A stretch of DNA of 52,276 nucleotides from Gammaproteobacteria bacterium (GTDB lineage: Bacteria; Pseudomonadota; Gammaproteobacteria; Ga0077554; Ga007554): NCBI GenBank assembly GCA_016191235.1, contig JACPOZ010000016.1, positions 1-52,276 of the forward strand, read 5' to 3'. This document shows, piece by piece, positions 17,962 to 27,116 of the stretch (within the stretch, counting starts at the first letter, position 1; the number at the start of each line of letters is the position of its first letter). The position numbers and the translations under genes were made by a program. Under the pieces are notes generated by a model. It saw only the letters and a program-made list of their open reading frames with translations. It was not told the DNA's origin and searched no databases.

Positions 17962-18974
17962 TCCGCATCGGAGGCGTTGGCTACGGCCTGCGCATTGCGC
18001 ACGACATAAGAACGCGTGTTGCTGGATTCAAAATAGGTGCGCGCGATCAGCTCGCTCAACACGCCGGTGGTGAAGAACTGCACGGCCACGACCACGAACA
18101 ATACACCAGCCATGAGCAAGGGCCGCGTGCCGATATCCTCCCCGAGGAAAATTTTGACAATAAACAGATAGCCCAGGATCAGCGCACCCAGCGCGCCGAA
18201 GATGAAGCCAAACTGGCCGAAGAAGTGGCCGGGGCGGCTTTTGTAGCGCATGAAGAAATACACCGACAGCAGGTCGAGAATGACGCGAAAGGTGCGGGAA
18301 ATGCCATATTTCGACTCGCCAAACTGCCGCGCATGGTGATGCACCACCTCCTCCTTGATACGCGATGGCGCGGTGCTCGCCGCAAGCCAGGCCGGGATGA
18401 AACGGTGCATTTCACCGTACAAACGTACCGTTTTGAGGAGATCGGCGCGGAACACCTTCAAGCTGCAGCCGTAATCGTGCAGGTGGACTTGCGTGATGCG
18501 CCGGATCAGGCGGTTGGCGATGCGGGAAGGGATCTTGCGCAGCCACAAGCCGTCCTTGCGATTCTTGCGCCATCCTGCAACCAGGTCCAGATCCTCGTCC
18601 AGCAGGCGATCCACCATGCGCGGGATGTCGATGGGATCGTTTTGCAAATCACCATCCATCATGGCGATCACATCGCCGCGCGCCGCGTCGATGCCCGCCT
18701 GCATGGCGGCGGTCTGCCCAAAATTGCGCTGCAAATTCACCACCCGCACATGGCTGCCATACTGCTCCTGGGCCTTGCGCATCTGCTGGTCCGTGCTGTC
18801 GGCGCTGCCGTCGTTCACCAGGATCAGCTCCCAGGGGTGTGCATAACCCCGCAGCGCCTCATGCACGCGCGCCGCCATCGGCGCGACATTGAGTTCCTCG
18901 TTGTACATGGGAATCACCAGCGAGAGGCGGTGCGGCTGGCTGAGTGGCAGGGTAACTTGTTCAGTGGATGTCAT
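17943..18974 (-). CDS. GT2 polyprenyl-phosphate glycosyltransferase (ArnC/DPM1-like)
   Basis: A 343-residue enzyme that moves a sugar from a nucleotide donor to undecaprenyl phosphate at the inner face of the membrane. The GT-A domain has LVIPMYNEELNV, VNDGSADST and the metal motif MDGDLQNDP. Two C-terminal membrane helices (about 235-260 and 275-300) match ArnC/GtrB-type enzymes. Its 3' end overlaps the GT39 gene and its 5' end overlaps the PAP2 gene, so the four genes form one operon. It probably supplies the lipid-linked sugar used by the GT39 enzyme. Confidence 0.9.
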   Translation of the reverse strand: MTSTEQVTLPLSQPHRLSLVIPMYNEELNVAPMAARVHEALRGYAHPWELILVNDGSADSTDQQMRKAQEQYGSHVRVVNLQRNFGQTAAMQAGIDAARGDVIAMMDGDLQNDPIDIPRMVDRLLDEDLDLVAGWRKNRKDGLWLRKIPSRIANRLIRRITQVHLHDYGCSLKVFRADLLKTVRLYGEMHRFIPAWLAASTAPSRIKEEVVHHHARQFGESKYGISRTFRVILDLLSVYFFMRYKSRPGHFFGQFGFIFGALGALILGYLFIVKIFLGEDIGTRPLLMAGVLFVVVAVQFFTTGVLSELIARTYFESSNTRSYVVRNAQAVANASDADWMRPV

Positions 18975-19560
18975 TGGAGGCGCTTGCTTTCTGCGTGGCG
19001 GATTGAATACGTTTAATGAAAACCAGATAGTTTAACCCAATCCACGCGCCGAGGCAGCCTATTGTAGCGCCGATGGCGGCCCCGGCGAGCACCTGGCCAG
19101 GGTAATGCACACCCAGATAAATGCGGGAAATCCCCACCAGCAGGGCGACCGTGAACGTCCCAACAAGCCACGCCCGCGAACGCATCATGAAGCTCAAAAA
19201 GGCCGCTGCCGCGAAAAAATTCAGCGCGTGATTGGAGGGCATCCCACTCAGATTATCGCCGCAGGCAGCGCCCGGCGCGCGGCCCGGCTGGCGCACCAGC
19301 TCATGAATCGAGAAACACGGGCGCGGCTGTTCGGCGAGATGTTTGATGAGACTACCCAAGGCATCGCCCATGCCCACCACCAGTACCAGCACCAGCCAGA
19401 GCTTGACGCCATCCTTGCCGAAACGCCGCCCGAAAAAAAGCAGCAGCAGCCCGGCCAGCGGAAAGGCAAAGCTTGCGCGCTCGGATATCCAGCGAAAAAA
19501 GACATCCAGCCAGGGATGCGCCCAACCCTGGTTGATCCACAGCAACAGCGCCTCATCCAT
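18961..19560 (-). CDS. PAP2-family membrane phosphatase
   Basis: A 199-residue, multi-helix lipid phosphatase. All three PAP2 motifs are visible: KHLAEQPRP, then PSNH, then SRIYLGVHYPGQ. Members dephosphorylate undecaprenyl pyrophosphate or similar lipids. Between a flippase-like gene and a polyprenyl-phosphate glycosyltransferase, a role in recycling or releasing the lipid carrier is likely. Overlaps with both neighbours (14 nt with GT2, 8 nt with the YbhN-like gene) imply translational coupling. Confidence 0.9.
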   Translation of the reverse strand: MDEALLLWINQGWAHPWLDVFFRWISERASFAFPLAGLLLLFFGRRFGKDGVKLWLVLVLVVGMGDALGSLIKHLAEQPRPCFSIHELVRQPGRAPGAACGDNLSGMPSNHALNFFAAAAFLSFMMRSRAWLVGTFTVALLVGISRIYLGVHYPGQVLAGAAIGATIGCLGAWIGLNYLVFIKRIQSATQKASASNDIH

Positions 19561-20494
19561 AAGTCTTTTTGCCCCCCATCAACAGGCTGAACGCACCGCC
19601 AATCAGTGTCGACCCCAGCAAAAACAGGTGCAGATTGACCGCCGCCAGCAGCGCGTTTTGCGCCGTGACGCCATACGGCAACAACCCGGCAACCACACCC
19701 GCCTCGTAGGTGCCCATACCCGCCACGCCATGGATGGGCAGCACACTGGTGAGGTCTCCGGCAATCGCCCCCATCAACGCCCCGGCACCTGATACGTCCA
19801 TAAACAGCGACAACACCCAGGCAAACACGCCCAGCTTGACCACCCAGGTGATCACCGTCCACGCCCAGGCACGCCAGAAGGCACGCGGGGTCTGGGGCAG
19901 GCTCGCCAGCGCTTTCTTCAGCAACCCCTTGATACGGCCCGGCTGATCATGCAAAAGGCGCTGCCAGTGGCCGCTGCCCCAGAACAGCAGGATGGGCAAT
20001 ACCATCCATGCCACCACCAAGGCCATCATCAGCGGAATATTCCACGCAAATGCCGCCACCAGGGCGCACGCACCCAAGGTGTGCAAATCCAGCAGGCGAA
20101 ACCAGAACAGGGCGGGCACTGAACGCATCACAGGCACATCGAAATGGCGCGCCATCAGCACCGGGAAGCTGATCTCGCCGGCGCGCATCGGCAGCAGGTT
20201 GTTGAGCAGATTGTGCTGCAACATCACCTTGAAACACAGCCCGAATGCACCCTGCATCTCGTCGCGAAAATAGTCATAAAGCCGCACTGCCCGCGTCCAA
20301 TAACTGACGAATGCCAAAACCACGGCGGCAAGTATTTGGCTGGGCGGCAGCGTCCCCCACGGCGCGAGCAGACGCCGCCAGCCAAAATAGGCTTCCACGA
20401 ACACCAGGAAAGCGCCAAACACAATAATCCCCACCAAACGTTGCACGTGAGGTTGAGACCATAATCTGCGAATTGACAAGGAATTTTCTTTCAC
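19553..20494 (-). CDS. YbhN/AglD-like membrane protein (lysylphosphatidylglycerol synthase TM region family)
   Basis: A 313-residue protein with about eight membrane helices and the family features of UPF0104. EAYFGWRRLLAPWGT is in the first loop, NNLLPMRAGEISFPVLM in the second, and a late GVAGMGTYEAGVVAGLLP glycine-rich motif follows. Such proteins are associated with lipid-linked sugar or phospholipid flipping, mostly inferred from context. It heads the minus-strand glycan operon, followed by PAP2, GT2 and GT39. Confidence 0.85.
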   Translation of the reverse strand: MKENSLSIRRLWSQPHVQRLVGIIVFGAFLVFVEAYFGWRRLLAPWGTLPPSQILAAVVLAFVSYWTRAVRLYDYFRDEMQGAFGLCFKVMLQHNLLNNLLPMRAGEISFPVLMARHFDVPVMRSVPALFWFRLLDLHTLGACALVAAFAWNIPLMMALVVAWMVLPILLFWGSGHWQRLLHDQPGRIKGLLKKALASLPQTPRAFWRAWAWTVITWVVKLGVFAWVLSLFMDVSGAGALMGAIAGDLTSVLPIHGVAGMGTYEAGVVAGLLPYGVTAQNALLAAVNLHLFLLGSTLIGGAFSLLMGGKKTYG

Positions 20495-20694
20495 AGGCCC
20501 AGTATACCGGAACGCAAGGGGCGTAGCGCCCCAAGCATTGGCATAGTCTCTGCATCAACTATTGTGAACAACAGCCAGCACCCCCTGATCGCCGCCTTGC
20601 TTTGCCCCTTCAGGAGCACCGGACAAACCGCTTGCCGGTATATCGCTAGGCCATAGGCACCAGAAGCGGGATCTCTTAAAGGATGGAACGTATC

Positions 20695-20841
20695 ATGTTT
20701 GAATTACTGGCTGAAACTGTAGTGATATCATTCGCCTTCGGCGGCGTTGTAGGGGCGTTGGTCGCTATTGGCCTGCGCGACAAAAAGAAAGCGGCGGCAA
20801 GTTCAAGTTCGCAACAGGAAGACACTCAGGAAACATTCTGA
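20695..20841 (+). CDS. Small single-span membrane protein
   Basis: A 48-residue frame reading MFELLAETVVIS, a glycine-rich hydrophobic helix (FAFGGVVGALVAIGL), a basic stop-transfer RDKKK and a Ser/Gln/Glu tail. A GGA site lies 7 nt upstream. The layout is typical of real small membrane proteins, but no family is recognised. It is divergent from the YbhN operon and convergent with the carbonic anhydrase gene. Function unknown. Confidence 0.5.
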   Translation: MFELLAETVVISFAFGGVVGALVAIGLRDKKKAAASSSSQQEDTQETF

Positions 20842-20860
20842 GTCCTGAGCCAGGCAAACG

Positions 20861-21391
20861 CTAACCCTGCTGATGCCGGTTTTTAAGCGCCACATAATGC
20901 GCTGCCGAATATTCGAAATAGGCCAGCTCGTCCTCCGTGAGCGGGCGCACCTTTTTCACCGGGCTACCCAGCCACAGATAGCCGCTTTCCAGTTCCTTGC
21001 CGGGCGGCACCAGGCTGCCTGCGCCCAGCAGCACCCGCGAACGGATGATGGCGCCGTCCAGCACCGTGGAGCCCATACCGATCAATGCGTGATCATCCAC
21101 TGTGCAGCCGTGCAGGATCACGCGATGGCCAACGGTGACATCGCTGCCGATGATGGTCGGATGCCCGCCCGGCGTAAAGCGGTTGGGCTGGGTGACATGC
21201 AGCACCGAGCCGTCCTGGATATTGCTGCGCGCGCCGATCACGATGCGGTGTACATCGCCGCGCGCCACCACCATAGGCCACAGTGACGCATCTTCACCGA
21301 TGGTTACATCGCCGATCACCAGCGCGGCATCATCCACAAACACGCCCGCCGCAACGGCTGGGTGGACATTCTGGTAGGAACGTATGGCCAT
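20861..21391 (-). CDS. Gamma-carbonic anhydrase-like hexapeptide protein (YrdA type)
   Basis: A 176-residue left-handed beta-helix protein. Hexapeptide repeats run from about residue 20 (VIGDVTIGEDASLWPMVVARGDV) to about 130. RGDVHRIVIG and the zinc-ligand histidines in SVLHV and VGHRVILHGC match the gamma-carbonic anhydrase/YrdA/PaaY group. Many members have unproven or no hydratase activity. The C-terminal helix (DELAYFEYSAAHYVALKN) is standard. It follows the thioredoxin-like gene by only 7 nt on the same strand. Confidence 0.9.
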   Translation of the reverse strand: MAIRSYQNVHPAVAAGVFVDDAALVIGDVTIGEDASLWPMVVARGDVHRIVIGARSNIQDGSVLHVTQPNRFTPGGHPTIIGSDVTVGHRVILHGCTVDDHALIGMGSTVLDGAIIRSRVLLGAGSLVPPGKELESGYLWLGSPVKKVRPLTEDELAYFEYSAAHYVALKNRHQQG

Positions 21392-21398
21392 TAAGCGC

Positions 21399-21956
21399 TT
21401 ACGCCTCCGTTTTCCACTTGATCGAACACCCCATGCTGGGAATCTGCTCGCGCGGGCCTTGGCCGGTGAGCGCCACCTGCTTCATCGCCTCAAACAGGTC
21501 ACGGGGGGCGTCTGGCGCGGTCTCCTTGCGGCTGGCGTCGAGACGTCCGCGGTACTGGAGCTTGCGATCGGCGTTATAGCCAAAAAAATCCGGGGTGCAT
21601 ACCGCGCCATAGGCCTTGGCGATTTGCTGGGTTTCATCCACCAGATAGGGAAACGAAAAACCGTAGTCGCGCGCGACCTTTTGCATATTCTCGAACGAAT
21701 CCTCGGGATATTCCGTGGCGTCGTTGGACATGATCGCAACGCTCTTCACACCGTATTCCAGCAACTCCCGTGTATCGCGCACAATACGCTCCATCACGGC
21801 CTTGACGTAAGGGCAGTGGTTACAGATGAACATCACCAGCAGCCCCTTTTCGCCAGCGCACTCTGCAAGCGTCCAAACCTTGCCATCAACTCCCGGCAGC
21901 GCAAAATCAAGCGCAGGCCGGTCAAAATCACACACTGGGGTTTCGAGACGTACCAT
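21399..21956 (-). CDS. Thioredoxin-family (AhpC/TSA-like) redox protein with CNHCPYVK motif
   Basis: A 185-residue cytosolic protein of the redoxin/TlpA-like fold. The motif FICNHCPYVK (cysteines about 45 and 48) is the active-site CxxC, and cis-Pro follows in VCTPDFFGY. This subgroup is commonly annotated thioredoxin family protein. Substrates are not known. ATG at 21956 with GGAGG-like sequence about 8 nt upstream. It forms a pair with the downstream carbonic anhydrase-like gene. Confidence 0.88.
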   Translation of the reverse strand: MVRLETPVCDFDRPALDFALPGVDGKVWTLAECAGEKGLLVMFICNHCPYVKAVMERIVRDTRELLEYGVKSVAIMSNDATEYPEDSFENMQKVARDYGFSFPYLVDETQQIAKAYGAVCTPDFFGYNADRKLQYRGRLDASRKETAPDAPRDLFEAMKQVALTGQGPREQIPSMGCSIKWKTEA

Positions 21957-22014
21957 TTAAAGAAATTCCTCCATATTTACAGGGATAATCTGCCGCTTTG
22001 CGCACACAGGCGCA

Positions 22015-22043
22015 TTGTTAGTCGGCCAAGCTCACGCTACACT
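22015..22043 (+). promoter_or_regulatory. Sigma70-type promoter of metK
   Basis: TTGTTA (-35) and TACACT (-10) separated by exactly 17 nt, about 40 nt before the metK start. Each hexamer matches four of six consensus bases. Confidence 0.5.
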
Positions 22044-22084
22044 ATACCGGATATTTTAGCTCTACTTGAGAGGAACGGCCACGC

Positions 22085-23248
22085 ATGTCAAACAATAACT
22101 ATTTATTCACGTCTGAATCGGTCTCCGAAGGTCATCCCGACAAAGTCGCGGATCAGGTTTCGGACGCTATTCTGGACGCCATTCTCAGCCAGGATCGCAC
22201 CGCGCGCGTGGCCTGCGAGACGCTGGTGAAGACCGGCATGGTGATGATCGCCGGGGAAATCACCACATCCGCCTGGGTGGACATGGAAAATGTGGTGCGC
22301 CAGACCGTCAAGAACATAGGGTACGACAACCCCGCCATGGGCTTCGACTGGGAATCGTGCGCGGTGCTCACCGCCATTGGCAAACAGTCGGTGGATATCG
22401 CCCAGGGCGTCGATGAAACGGCCGAGCACGAGCAGGGCGCGGGTGACCAGGGCCTGATGTTTGGCTACGCCAGCAATGAAACAGACGTGTTGATGCCCGC
22501 CCCCATCACCTATGCGCACCGTCTGGTACAGCGCCAGGCGCAGATGCGCAAGAATGGCGTGCTGCACTGGCTGCGCCCCGACGCCAAGAGCCAGGTGACG
22601 TTCCGCTATGAAAACCACAAGCCGGTAGGCATCGACGCCGTGGTGCTCTCAACCCAGCACTCGCCGGACATCAAGCACAGCGACCTCACAGAGGCGGTGA
22701 TGGAAGAGATCATCAAGCCAGTACTGCCCGCCGAATGGCTGGACAAGAACACCCGCTACTTCATCAACCCCACCGGACGCTTCGTGATCGGCGGGCCGGT
22801 CGGCGATTGCGGCCTGACCGGGCGCAAGATCATTGTAGACAGCTACGGCGGCATGGGCCGTCACGGCGGCGGCTGCTTCTCGGGCAAGGATCCCACCAAG
22901 GTGGATCGCTCCGGCGCCTATGCGGGCCGCTATGTCGCAAAAAACATCGTCGCCGCCGGCCTGGCCGAGCGTTGCGAGATCCAGATCTCCTACGCCATCG
23001 GCGTCGCCGAGCCGACCTCCATCACGGTAGACACCTTCGGCACTGGCAAGATTTCCGATGAGAAGATCACCAAACTGGTACGCGAGCATTTCGACCTGCG
23101 CCCCAAAGGCATCATCAAAATGCTCGACCTGCTGCGCCCGATCTATACACAGACCGCCGCCTATGGCCACTTCGGCCGCACCGAAGCCGCGCTGACCTGG
23201 GAGCGCACCGACAAGGCTGCGGCCTTGCAGGCGGCTGCGGGGGTTTGA
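22085..23248 (+). CDS. metK: S-adenosylmethionine synthetase
   Basis: A 387-residue enzyme making SAM from methionine and ATP. Signatures are [15 protein letters not shown] at the start, [12 protein letters not shown] near residue 119 and [16 protein letters not shown] near 260, the full set for bacterial MetK. Length is normal. It leads the group metK-ahcY-metF, which makes SAM, removes its by-product SAH, and provides methyltetrahydrofolate for methionine regeneration. A 14-bp palindrome lies directly after its stop. Confidence 0.98.
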   Translation: MSNNNYLFTSESVSEGHPDKVADQVSDAILDAILSQDRTARVACETLVKTGMVMIAGEITTSAWVDMENVVRQTVKNIGYDNPAMGFDWESCAVLTAIGKQSVDIAQGVDETAEHEQGAGDQGLMFGYASNETDVLMPAPITYAHRLVQRQAQMRKNGVLHWLRPDAKSQVTFRYENHKPVGIDAVVLSTQHSPDIKHSDLTEAVMEEIIKPVLPAEWLDKNTRYFINPTGRFVIGGPVGDCGLTGRKIIVDSYGGMGRHGGGCFSGKDPTKVDRSGAYAGRYVAKNIVAAGLAERCEIQISYAIGVAEPTSITVDTFGTGKISDEKITKLVREHFDLRPKGIIKMLDLLRPIYTQTAAYGHFGRTEAALTWERTDKAAALQAAAGV

Positions 23249-23252
23249 TTGA

Positions 23253-23283
23253 GATGTAGGGTGCGTCGCACGCACCCTACATC
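23253..23283. repeat. GGGTGCGT/ACGCACCC perfect palindrome
   Basis: Arms of 14 bp (23253-23266 and 23270-23283) around a CGC loop, starting 5 nt after metK. There is no T tract, so it is better classed as a REP-like repeat than as an intrinsic terminator. Related copies lie at 27086-27112 and, degraded, at 1637-1659. Confidence 0.75.
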
Positions 23284-23334
23284 AGAGTACAAGCGCCCTA
23301 AAGGCTAAAGGGCATAAATAATAATTTTCCAGGT

Positions 23335-23354
23335 GCCGCCGTAAACACGGCGGC
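23335..23354. other. Short GC-rich hairpin ahead of the SAH riboswitch
   Basis: GCCGCCGT / ACGGCGGC, a perfect 8-bp stem with an AAAC tetraloop, 10 nt before the riboswitch. It may be part of the leader fold; its role is not known. Confidence 0.45.
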
Positions 23355-23364
23355 TTGTAGCTTT

Positions 23365-23433
23365 CTTCGAGGAGCGCTGCGACAGGAGCAATCCTGCCAG
23401 GCTCGAAGCAAGGTCATGTTACAAACGGCGCTC
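23365..23433 (+). promoter_or_regulatory. SAH riboswitch in the ahcY leader
   Basis: The leader matches the S-adenosylhomocysteine riboswitch. P1 is CTTCGAG (23365-23371) with CTCGAAG (23402-23408). P2 is CAGGA (23383-23387) with TCCTG (23392-23396). The conserved GAGGAGCGCTGC and CCAGGCTCG segments are present. The pseudoknot pairs GAGCGC (23372-23377) with GCGCTC (23428-23433). Known members activate SAH-hydrolase expression when SAH accumulates, as expected for the ahcY start 24 nt downstream. Confidence 0.93.
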
Positions 23434-23456
23434 GTTCATAGTATGGAGTAACAACA

Positions 23457-24872
23457 ATGAACGCAGCAGTTAAACCAGGCTTCACCGATTACAAAGTCGC
23501 GGATCTCTCGCTCGCCGGCTGGGGACGCAAGGAAATCACCATCGCCGAGACCGAAATGCCCGGTCTGGTGTCCACCCGCGAAGAATACGCCGCGCAGCAG
23601 CCGCTCAAGGGCGCACGTATCACCGGCTCACTGCACATGACCATCCAGACCGCCGTGCTGATCGAAACGCTGACCGCACTGGGCGCGGAAGTGCGCTGGG
23701 CCTCCTGCAACATCTTCTCCACCCAGGACCACGCCGCTGCCGCCATCGCTGCGGACGGCATCCCGGTCTTTGCCTATAAGGGCGAGACACTGGACGAATA
23801 TTGGGAATACACCCACCGCATTTTCGAATGGGCGGGCGACACCGGGCCTAACATGATTCTGGATGATGGGGGCGATGCCACCCTGCTGATGATCCTTGGC
23901 GCAAAAGCCGAAAAGGACGCCTCGGTCATCGCCAATCCAACGAATGACGAAGAACGCTCCTTATTCGCCGCCATTAAACAGCGCCTCGAAACCAAGCCCG
24001 GCTGGTATTCCAAGCGGCTGGCCGGCATCAAGGGCGTCACCGAGGAAACCACCACTGGCGTACATCGCCTTTATCAAATGGAAAAAGAAGGACGCCTGCC
24101 CTTCCCTGCCATTAACGTCAACGACTCCGTCACCAAGTCCAAGTTCGACAACCTGTACGGCTGCCGCGAGTCATTGGTGGACGGCATCAAGCGCGCCACC
24201 GACGTGATGATCGCCGGCAAGATCGCCCTGGTGTGCGGCTACGGCGACGTGGGCAAGGGCTGTGCGCAGTCATTGCGCGGCCTGGGCGCCACGGTATGGG
24301 TTACCGAGATTGATCCGATCTGCGCCCTGCAGGCGGCGATGGAAGGCTACCGCGTGGTCACCACTGACGAGGCCTGCGACAAGGTGGATATCGTCGTGAC
24401 CGCCACCGGCAATCTCAGCGTCATCACCCACGACCACATGGTGCGCATGAAGAACAACACCATCGTGTGCAACATCGGCCACTTCGACTCCGAGATCGAC
24501 GTCGCCGCCATGCGCCGTTATGAGTGGGACAACATCAAGCCCCAGGTGGATCACATCATCCTCCCCAACGGCCGCCGCATCATCCTGCTTGCCGAAGGCC
24601 GCCTGGTAAACCTGGGCTGCGGCACCGGCCATCCGAGTGTCGTGATGTCCAATTCGTTCACCAACCAGGTGCTGGCCCAGATCGAACTGTTCGTGCATGG
24701 GCAGAAATACGAGAACAAGGTGTACGTACTGCCCAAGCACCTGGATGAACGAGTCGCGCGCCTACACCTCAAGAAGATCGGCGCGGAACTGACCCAGCTC
24801 ACGCCCGAGCAGGCCGCCTACATCAGCGTGCCGTCCGAGGGGCCTTACAAGCCGGAACATTACCGGTATTGA
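23457..24872 (+). CDS. ahcY: Adenosylhomocysteinase (SAH hydrolase)
   Basis: A 471-residue NAD-dependent enzyme that splits SAH into homocysteine and adenosine, relieving product inhibition of methyltransferases. Markers are [32 protein letters not shown], the NAD-binding [17 protein letters not shown] near residue 261, and the C-terminal PxHYRY ending (KPEHYRY). The length is that of the proteobacterial form with its roughly 40-residue insertion. Expression is controlled by the upstream SAH riboswitch. Confidence 0.98.
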   Translation: MNAAVKPGFTDYKVADLSLAGWGRKEITIAETEMPGLVSTREEYAAQQPLKGARITGSLHMTIQTAVLIETLTALGAEVRWASCNIFSTQDHAAAAIAADGIPVFAYKGETLDEYWEYTHRIFEWAGDTGPNMILDDGGDATLLMILGAKAEKDASVIANPTNDEERSLFAAIKQRLETKPGWYSKRLAGIKGVTEETTTGVHRLYQMEKEGRLPFPAINVNDSVTKSKFDNLYGCRESLVDGIKRATDVMIAGKIALVCGYGDVGKGCAQSLRGLGATVWVTEIDPICALQAAMEGYRVVTTDEACDKVDIVVTATGNLSVITHDHMVRMKNNTIVCNIGHFDSEIDVAAMRRYEWDNIKPQVDHIILPNGRRIILLAEGRLVNLGCGTGHPSVVMSNSFTNQVLAQIELFVHGQKYENKVYVLPKHLDERVARLHLKKIGAELTQLTPEQAAYISVPSEGPYKPEHYRY

Positions 24873-24883
24873 TATATGTATCA

Positions 24884-25053
24884 TTTAGGGTGGGTTAGCG
24901 CAGCGTAACCCACCGAGCAACTTTGCATGATTCGAGGAGTCGCTATGCGACGGCTGGCGGGTTACAGCGCGATTTTCAAGCCACTCTTTTCCGGCTCCCT
25001 CTCTCCCCGAGTGGGAGAGGGCGGGGTGAGGGGCGCGCCTAACCCGCCCTACT
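24884..25053. repeat. Composite palindromic repeat element between ahcY and metF
   Basis: The element begins with TAGGGTGGGTTAGCGC and ends with the near-complement GCGCCTAACCCGCCCTA. Inside are a short copy of the GGTGGGTTA palindrome (24888-24913) and, at 24997-25033, the CCCTCTC/GAGAGGG repeat also found three times in hsdM. It looks like one REP-like element holding another. Confidence 0.6.
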
Positions 25054-25069
25054 TTTTTGACCGGCTATC

Positions 25070-25933
25070 ATGAACTCCCAAAAAAAATACCCACGGACTT
25101 TCAGTTTTGAGTTTTTTCCACCCAAAACCCCCGAGGGCGCGCTCAAACTGCGCGCCGTACGGGACACGCTGGCGCAATTAAACCCCCTCTATTTCTCCGT
25201 CACCTTCGGCGCGGGTGGCAGCACACGTGACCACACCTTTGACACCGTCGCGGAGATCCAGCGTGACACGGGCATCGACGCCGCACCGCATCTGTCCTGC
25301 GTCGCCTCCAGTCGCGACAGCATCCGTGCCTTGCTTAATGCCTACATCGCCCAAGGCATCCATCGCATCGTCGCGCTACGTGGCGACATGCCCTCCGGGA
25401 TGCGCGATATCGGCGAATTCCGCTACGCCAACGAGCTGGTGGCCTTCATCCGCGCCGAGACCGGCGATCACTTCCACATCGAAGTCGCCGCCTACCCCGA
25501 ATTCCACCCCCAGGCACCCTCCGCCCACGCCGACCTGCTCAACTTCAAACGCAAGGTTGACTCCGGCGCGGACAGCGCCCTCACCCAGTATTTCTACAAC
25601 ACCGACGCCTACTTCCGCTTCGTCGATGCCTGCGAACAACAGGGGCTCGATCTGCCCATCGTCCCCGGCATCATGCCCATCACCAATTACACCCAACTCG
25701 CCCGCTTCTCCGACATGTGCGGCGCCGAAATCCCGCGCTGGCTGCGCAAACGCCTGGAAGACTTCGGCGATGACATGGAATCGCTGCGCGCCTTCGGTCT
25801 CGATGTCACCACCGAACTGTGCCGCAAACTCCTCGATGGCGGCGCGCCGGGACTGCACTTCTACACCATGAACCAGACGGGGCCGACACTGGCGATTTGG
25901 GAGAATTTGGGGCTGGGGGAGATGCCAAAATAA
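25070..25933 (+). CDS. metF: 5,10-methylenetetrahydrofolate reductase
   Basis: A 287-residue FAD enzyme that makes 5-methyltetrahydrofolate, the methyl donor for methionine synthesis. FSFEFFPPKTPEG at the N-terminus contains the catalytic glutamate. FGAGGSTRDHT, RGDMPSG and HFHIEVAAYPEFHP are the family blocks. Length is standard for bacterial MetF. It completes the activated-methyl-cycle group with metK and ahcY, although a 197-nt repeat-filled gap separates it from ahcY. Confidence 0.96.
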   Translation: MNSQKKYPRTFSFEFFPPKTPEGALKLRAVRDTLAQLNPLYFSVTFGAGGSTRDHTFDTVAEIQRDTGIDAAPHLSCVASSRDSIRALLNAYIAQGIHRIVALRGDMPSGMRDIGEFRYANELVAFIRAETGDHFHIEVAAYPEFHPQAPSAHADLLNFKRKVDSGADSALTQYFYNTDAYFRFVDACEQQGLDLPIVPGIMPITNYTQLARFSDMCGAEIPRWLRKRLEDFGDDMESLRAFGLDVTTELCRKLLDGGAPGLHFYTMNQTGPTLAIWENLGLGEMPK

Positions 25934-26009
25934 TTGATGGCACGGGTTTGACCACTCCAGATAGGGGCGACGGTATGAACGAGACAGGGGACGCAAACAG
26001 GAAGCTTGA

Positions 26010-27035
26010 ATGACCAGTCAAAAGAGCTATCATCCGCCCTATACCATCACCCCGGCCATTCTGAACTTGGTTGCGGATATCAGCGAGTCGGTTGGCCGGC
26101 TTACCGTACTTACCGATGCCGCCAAAACGCTGCGGCTGCGGCGCATCAATCGTATCCGCACCATCCGGGGCTCGCTGGCCATCGAGGGGAACACCCTGAG
26201 CGAGGCGCAGATCACCGCGATTCTGGACGGCAAGCGGGTCATCGCCCCGCCCCGCGAGATTCAGGAGGTGCGTAATGCCATCGCCGCCTATGACCGCTTC
26301 GAGCAGTGGCAGCCGGAGGCGGAGGTAGAATTACTGGAGGCGCACCGCATCCTGATGGCCGGGCTGATCGACGAGGCCGGGGCGTATCGGCGCGGCGGCG
26401 TAGGGGTGATGGCGGGCGGGCAGGTGATACACATGGCGCCCCCGGCGGATCGCGTCCCGGGACTGATGCACGATCTTTTTCAGTGGTTGGCCGCCAGTGA
26501 AGCGCATCCCCTGATCACCAGCTCGGTGTTCCACTACGAACTCGAGTTCATTCATCCCTTCGCCGACGGCAACGGCCGCATGGGGCGGTTGTGGCAGACC
26601 TTGATCCTGACTCACTGGAACCCCCTGTTTGCCGACATCCCGGTGGAAAGCCTGGTTCACGAACATCAGTCCGAGTATTACCAGGCACTGCAAAACAGCA
26701 CGTACCAGACCGACGCCGCGCCCTTTATCGAGTTCATGCTCAGGATGATTCTCGGCGCCGTATCGTCCGCCGCCCCCCAAGTCGCACCACAAGTCACCCC
26801 CCAAGTCGAGCGGTTGCTGGAAATCATGCAGGGTGAAATGGCCCGTGAGGCGCTTCAGAGCGCTCTCGGCTTACAGGATCGCAAATCGTTTCGTGAGCGT
26901 TATCTCAAGCCCGCATTGGCGGGAGGCTTGATCGAAATGACCATCCCGGACAGGCCTAACAGCCGCTTGCAGAAATATCGCCTGACCGACAAGGGGCGGC
27001 GCTGGTTGCAAGAGCAAGGCAGCGAGTGCCGGTAG
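26010..27035 (+). CDS. Fic-family protein (class II, self-inhibited) with winged-helix C-terminus
   Basis: A 341-residue protein. The Fic active-site motif HPFADGNGRMGR starts at H182; such enzymes transfer AMP or other nucleotides to target hydroxyls. The inhibitory helix motif SLAIEGN (residues 55-61, S-x-x-x-E-G/N) precedes the Fic core, so it is class II. The C-terminal 90 residues look like a winged helix. They follow a QVAPQVTPQV linker seen in this subgroup and might bind DNA. ATG with AGGAAG site upstream. It follows metF by 76 nt, probably by chance. Target unknown. Confidence 0.87.
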   Translation: MTSQKSYHPPYTITPAILNLVADISESVGRLTVLTDAAKTLRLRRINRIRTIRGSLAIEGNTLSEAQITAILDGKRVIAPPREIQEVRNAIAAYDRFEQWQPEAEVELLEAHRILMAGLIDEAGAYRRGGVGVMAGGQVIHMAPPADRVPGLMHDLFQWLAASEAHPLITSSVFHYELEFIHPFADGNGRMGRLWQTLILTHWNPLFADIPVESLVHEHQSEYYQALQNSTYQTDAAPFIEFMLRMILGAVSSAAPQVAPQVTPQVERLLEIMQGEMAREALQSALGLQDRKSFRERYLKPALAGGLIEMTIPDRPNSRLQKYRLTDKGRRWLQEQGSECR

Positions 27036-27085
27036 GCGCGCTCGCGGCAGAACTAATTCTATTTCGCAATAAAAAGTGAAATCTC

Positions 27086-27112
27086 GTAGGGGTGCGTGGA
27101 ACGCACCCCTAC
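27086..27112. repeat. GGGTGCGT/ACGCACCC palindrome
   Basis: Perfect 12-bp arms (27086-27097 and 27101-27112) around GGA, lying between the convergent fic and clpB genes. Same family as 23253-23283. Confidence 0.7.
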
Positions 27113-27116
27113 AAAC

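Noticed and set aside
25975-26013. 12-codon ORF ending in an ATGA overlap with the fic gene
   Set aside because: It is too short to support as a leader peptide. No attenuator structure was seen.
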